A stretch of 64,000 nucleotides of DNA from Brevundimonas sp. Root1279 (lineage in GTDB: Bacteria > Pseudomonadota > Alphaproteobacteria > Caulobacterales > Caulobacteraceae). Under the pieces are notes generated by a model. The model had not been told where the DNA came from, made no database searches, and saw only the letters and a program-made list of their open reading frames with translations. Shown here piece by piece: positions 61,100 through 64,000 of this stretch; the first letter of the stretch is position 1, and each line of letters begins with the position of its first letter. The position numbers and the translations under genes are program-made. The stretch is from NCBI RefSeq assembly GCF_001425945.1, contig NZ_LMEB01000005.1, forward strand, positions 310,001 to 374,000, given 5' to 3'.

Positions 61100-63288
61100 G
61101 TGTTCGGCGCCCGCGTCGACGGGCGATAGCGGGCGGAGCCCCAGGTCATGGTGCGCACCGAGACATTCCCCTGGCGGCGGTGCGGGACGACCACTGTATG
61201 CCGCCCCGCCTGCTCGAAGCTGATGTCGACCAGGCCGTCCCCGACCTGCAGATTGGTGATGCTCAGCCGATCGATGCCCATCGGCAGCATCGGATCGTCG
61301 ATCTCGACCAGCGAGCGTGACGCATCGATGGTCAGGCCGAGCGCGCCCTGCAGCATGTGGAAGACCGATCCCGCCGCCCAGGCCTGGGGCAGGCAGGCGA
61401 CCGGATAGGCGATCGGCGGCTCGCCGGTCGTCTTTTCGAAGCCGCAGAACAGTTCGGGCAGGCGCATGTGGAAATGGGTGGCGGCGGCGTAGACCTCGCC
61501 CAGCAGCAGGGCTACGGCGCGGCGCTCGCCGTAGCGGGCCATGCCCACGGCCGCCATGGCGGTATCGTGCGGCCAGACCGAACCGTCGTGATAGCTCATC
61601 GGGTTGAAGCGCGCCTGGCCGGTGGCCAGGGTGCGCACGCCCCAGCCCGAGCGGAACTCCGCCGACAGCATCCGGCGCGTCACGATCCGAGCGCGCTCAG
61701 GGGTCGGCAAGCCGGTGAACAGCAGGTGGCCGGCGTTGGATGCGATCGAGCGGCAGGGCCGGCCGTCGCCGTCCAGGGCGATGGCGTAGAACTGCTCGTC
61801 CTCCATCCAGAACCGCTCCTCGACCCGCGTCCGCATGGTTTCGGCCCGGTCCGCCCATTCCTCCGTCCGCTCGTCACCGAGCACCCGGCCCAGGTCGGCC
61901 ATCGCCTGCCAAGCGGCGAAGGCGTAGCCCTGCACCTCCAGCACCGCGACCGGGCCTTTCGGGAAATGGCCATCGGCGTGGAAAATGGAGTCCTCGGAAT
62001 CCTTCCAGCACTGGTTCGACAGGCCGGTGTCCGCCCCGCGCTGGTAGCTGATCATGCCGTCGCCGCGGATGTCGCCGTAGTCGCGCATCCAGCCGACCGC
62101 GGCGATCAGGTTCGGCCACAGCCTCTCGATCAGCTCGAAGTCGCCCGTCCGCCGGGCGTAGGCCCCTGCCAGGGCCACGAACAGGCAGGTGGTGTCGACG
62201 CCGCCGTAGTAGAGGCCGAACGGCACCTCGCCCAGGGCGGACATCTCGCCGCGCCGGGTCTCGTGCATGATCTTGCCGGGGGCCGAGTCCTGGAAGGCCG
62301 AGACCTCGGTGGCCTGGCGCATGGCCAGATAGGTCAGCACCCCCTTGGCCAGGCTGGGATCGAGCCACAGCATCTGCCAGGCGGTGATGATCCCGTCGCG
62401 CCCGAACGGCGTCGAGAACCAGGGAATGCCAGCATAGGGGTAGGGGCCGGTCGGCAGGTCGGTGGTCAGCAGGGCGACGTCGGCCCGGCTCTGGTCCAGC
62501 CAGTCGTTGAAGCGCGGGCTGCGCGGGCCGCGGACCGACGCCCCTCGCCGCCGGCGGCTGCGCATCGACACGCGGGCCTGCAGGGCGTGCAGGCGGAAGC
62601 GCGCTTCGTCCGGTGGCTCGCACGACTGCCCGCCGCACTCGATGTAGAGGTCGCAGCGCCGGCCCTTGGGCAGGCTGAACATGAATTCCGCCCGCGAAGC
62701 CGTTAGCCGCGCGGGAGGCTCCGAGAAGGCCAGGCAACTCATCCGGTCGACGCCGTCGAGGCCATGATAGCGGAAGGTCACCCGTCGCCCGTCCAGCACC
62801 GGCGGCTCCTGGGTCCCGTGCTTCAACCGCGGCGTGCCCCGGACCTGGAAGATGTCGACGAAGTCGGCCCCGAAATCGAAGGCCAGGGGCAGCAGCACGT
62901 CCTCGATGCCGTGGTTGGCGATGCGGACACGCTCGAACATCCGCCGGTCCCAGACGAAGCGCCGCCGCTCGATATGCAGCACGCCCGCCGGCGCCGACCG
63001 TCCGCCCATCGGCGGCAGGGGCCGGTTGGTGGTGTGGCTGATGAAGAAGACGTTGTCCTGGCTGACGCCCGAACTCAGTTTGGACGGCCGCGCCTGGCCG
63101 GCGGTCATGATGAAGCGCGACAGCAACCGGGTGTCATGGTCGAACAGGCCGTCCGCGCCGCCCTTCATGTCGCCCCAGCTGTCGGCGACCAGGAAGGTGT
63201 CGGCGTCCTTGAGCGCCATCAGCTGTTCGAGCCCGCCGACTTCCTGCGACTCGGCGGCGGTGACCTGAACGGTATAGGCGTCGTCCAT
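61096..63288 (-). CDS. Amylo-alpha-1,6-glucosidase-like (glycogen debranching-type) protein
   Basis: A 730-residue protein. Residues ~15-260 form the N-terminal beta domain (LKDADTFLVADSWGDMKGGA, GLFDHDTRLLSRF, FISHTTNRPLPPMG). The rest is an (alpha/alpha)6 barrel: YPYAGIPWFSTPFGRDGIIT (active-site region), KIMHETRRGEMSALGEVPFG, YYGGVDTTCLFVALAGAY, GLSNQCWKDSEDSIFHADG and NPMSYHDGSVWPHDTAM. Substrate is probably a glucan or trehalose-like oligosaccharide. It stands 129 nt upstream of a GT4 glycosyltransferase on the same strand; such pairs recur in alphaproteobacteria. No glg genes are near. GAGG precedes the ATG. Confidence 0.88.
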   Translation of the reverse strand: MDDAYTVQVTAAESQEVGGLEQLMALKDADTFLVADSWGDMKGGADGLFDHDTRLLSRFIMTAGQARPSKLSSGVSQDNVFFISHTTNRPLPPMGGRSAPAGVLHIERRRFVWDRRMFERVRIANHGIEDVLLPLAFDFGADFVDIFQVRGTPRLKHGTQEPPVLDGRRVTFRYHGLDGVDRMSCLAFSEPPARLTASRAEFMFSLPKGRRCDLYIECGGQSCEPPDEARFRLHALQARVSMRSRRRRGASVRGPRSPRFNDWLDQSRADVALLTTDLPTGPYPYAGIPWFSTPFGRDGIITAWQMLWLDPSLAKGVLTYLAMRQATEVSAFQDSAPGKIMHETRRGEMSALGEVPFGLYYGGVDTTCLFVALAGAYARRTGDFELIERLWPNLIAAVGWMRDYGDIRGDGMISYQRGADTGLSNQCWKDSEDSIFHADGHFPKGPVAVLEVQGYAFAAWQAMADLGRVLGDERTEEWADRAETMRTRVEERFWMEDEQFYAIALDGDGRPCRSIASNAGHLLFTGLPTPERARIVTRRMLSAEFRSGWGVRTLATGQARFNPMSYHDGSVWPHDTAMAAVGMARYGERRAVALLLGEVYAAATHFHMRLPELFCGFEKTTGEPPIAYPVACLPQAWAAGSVFHMLQGALGLTIDASRSLVEIDDPMLPMGIDRLSITNLQVGDGLVDISFEQAGRHTVVVPHRRQGNVSVRTMTWGSARYRPSTRAPNT

Positions 63289-63417
63289 GCGGAACCTCGG
63301 ATCGGTTTACGACCAGGGCCTCCGGAACCTCGCACTCGAATGCGGCCGTTGAAGGCCCCTCGGTACCGAAACAGACGAAGCCGCCGGAGGTTCAGCCCCT
63401 AGGGCGGGGGCCGGATG

Positions 63418-64000
63418 TCAGCCGTTGGCGGCGAAGGTCTTGCCTTCCCAGGGGCGCAGCGGCGTCACCACGTCCTCCAGCGGAGCCTCGGCGAACGGGC
63501 GGCGGGCCAGCAGGTCGCCGTAAACGTCGAGATAGCGCCGGGCCATGGCCGTGGCCGAGAAGCGCAGGTCGAACCGGGCGCGGATGGCCTCGCGGTCCAG
63601 CAAATGCGCTCGCGACGCGGCGGCGATCGCCTGCTCAAGATTGTCGACCAGGAAGCCGGTCGCGCCGTCCTCGATAACCTCCGGCGTCGAGCCCGAGCGG
63701 AAGGCCACCACCGGCGTGCCGCAGGCCATAGCCTCAATCATCACCAGGCCGAAGGGCTCCGGCCAATCGATCGGGAACAGCAGGGCCTCGGCCCCGCCGA
63801 GGAAGGCCGACTTCTGGTGGTCGCCGATCTCGCCGATGAACTCGACGTTGGGATTGGCGTCCACGAGCGGCTTGATGACCGTCTCCCAGTAGGCCTTGTC
63901 CTGAGCATCCACCTTGGCCGCCATTTTCAGCGGCTTGCCCAGCTTGGCGGCGATCTCGATGGCCCGGTCGGGTCGCTTCTCCGGCGAGATGCGGCCGAGG
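63418..64000 (-). CDS. Glycosyltransferase family 4 protein, cut by the window edge
   Basis: The C-terminal ~193 residues are visible; the N-terminal half lies beyond base 64000. Reading from the edge gives LGRISPEKRPDRAIEIAAKL, then NVEFIGEIGDHQKSAFLGGA and ALLFPIDWPEPFGLVMIEAM, followed by ACGTPVVAFRSGSTPEVIED, the full GT4 donor-binding signature (E-x7-E pattern). Substrate unknown. It sits downstream of the debranching-type enzyme on the same strand, 129 nt away, and they likely cooperate in glucan metabolism. Confidence 0.9.
   Translation of the reverse strand, partial: LGRISPEKRPDRAIEIAAKLGKPLKMAAKVDAQDKAYWETVIKPLVDANPNVEFIGEIGDHQKSAFLGGAEALLFPIDWPEPFGLVMIEAMACGTPVVAFRSGSTPEVIEDGATGFLVDNLEQAIAAASRAHLLDREAIRARFDLRFSATAMARRYLDVYGDLLARRPFAEAPLEDVVTPLRPWEGKTFAANG

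Overview
The window looks like about 64 kb of chromosome from an alphaproteobacterium of the Caulobacterales, with Brevundimonas or a close relative the best guess. The reasons are very high GC, dense operons with 1-8 nt overlaps, rnpB directly upstream of a mraZ-rsmH-ftsL-ftsI-murE-murF-mraY-murD-ftsW-murG cluster, an AmpD-type amidase, TonB-dependent haem uptake and many secreted peptidases. The genus is inferred from gene content and style, not from a marker search. I see no phage, insertion sequence, integrase or CRISPR array.

Layout. 1-5.2 kb: the end of threonine dehydrogenase, an OGFr-domain protein, a small membrane protein, topoisomerase IB with a short partner gene, the 23S rRNA methylase RlmJ, an ABM-domain protein and a class I glutamine amidotransferase. 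5.2-13.2 kb: a hybrid sensor kinase, aerobic coproporphyrinogen oxidase, an outer membrane protein, an M19 dipeptidase, an overlapping sulfotransferase / Asp-Asn hydroxylase pair, and TrmL. 13.4-16.2 kb: the complete bc1 complex operon petABC, closed by an excellent intrinsic terminator. 16.3-22.9 kb: secreted proteins, tandem paralogous M28 peptidases, RidA, a DCC protein and a saccharopine-dehydrogenase-like fusion. 22.9-27.7 kb: a TonB haem receptor with a DUF6607-like partner behind a Fur-like box, and a Ste24-like M48 protease. 27.7-31.2 kb: a FabH-like ketosynthase, a CitE-like lyase, a DHPR-like SDR, an array of GTGCAC repeats, and free-methionine sulfoxide reductase. 31.4-37.1 kb: a Sel1 protein with a beta-helix protein, a tRNA with a CAT anticodon, two SIMPL proteins and PanD. 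37.3-40.3 kb: SppA and an AmpD-like amidase. 40.3-52.5 kb: rnpB, a repeat-rich leader with four MraZ-box-like repeats, and the division and cell wall cluster from mraZ to murG. 52.5-64 kb: a WecG/TagA/CpsF glycosyltransferase, a DUF6438-like protein, Smc, two DsbA-like proteins, a DciA-like DUF721 protein, MutY, a glycogen-debranching-type enzyme and a cut-off GT4 glycosyltransferase.

Functional themes. Cell envelope growth dominates: nine genes from rsmH to murG follow mraZ with overlaps or gaps of under 10 nt, so they are very probably co-transcribed. The usual murC-murB-ddl-ftsQAZ continuation is missing here. The non-coding signals I find most worth a second look are the MraZ-like boxes and G-rich inverted repeat before mraZ, the GTGCAC array near 30.5 kb, a hairpin-forming repeat present twice with compensating stem changes, and a probable in-frame insertion in murD. 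At the protein level the notable points are a threonine dehydrogenase without its structural-zinc cysteines and an SDR without the catalytic serine.
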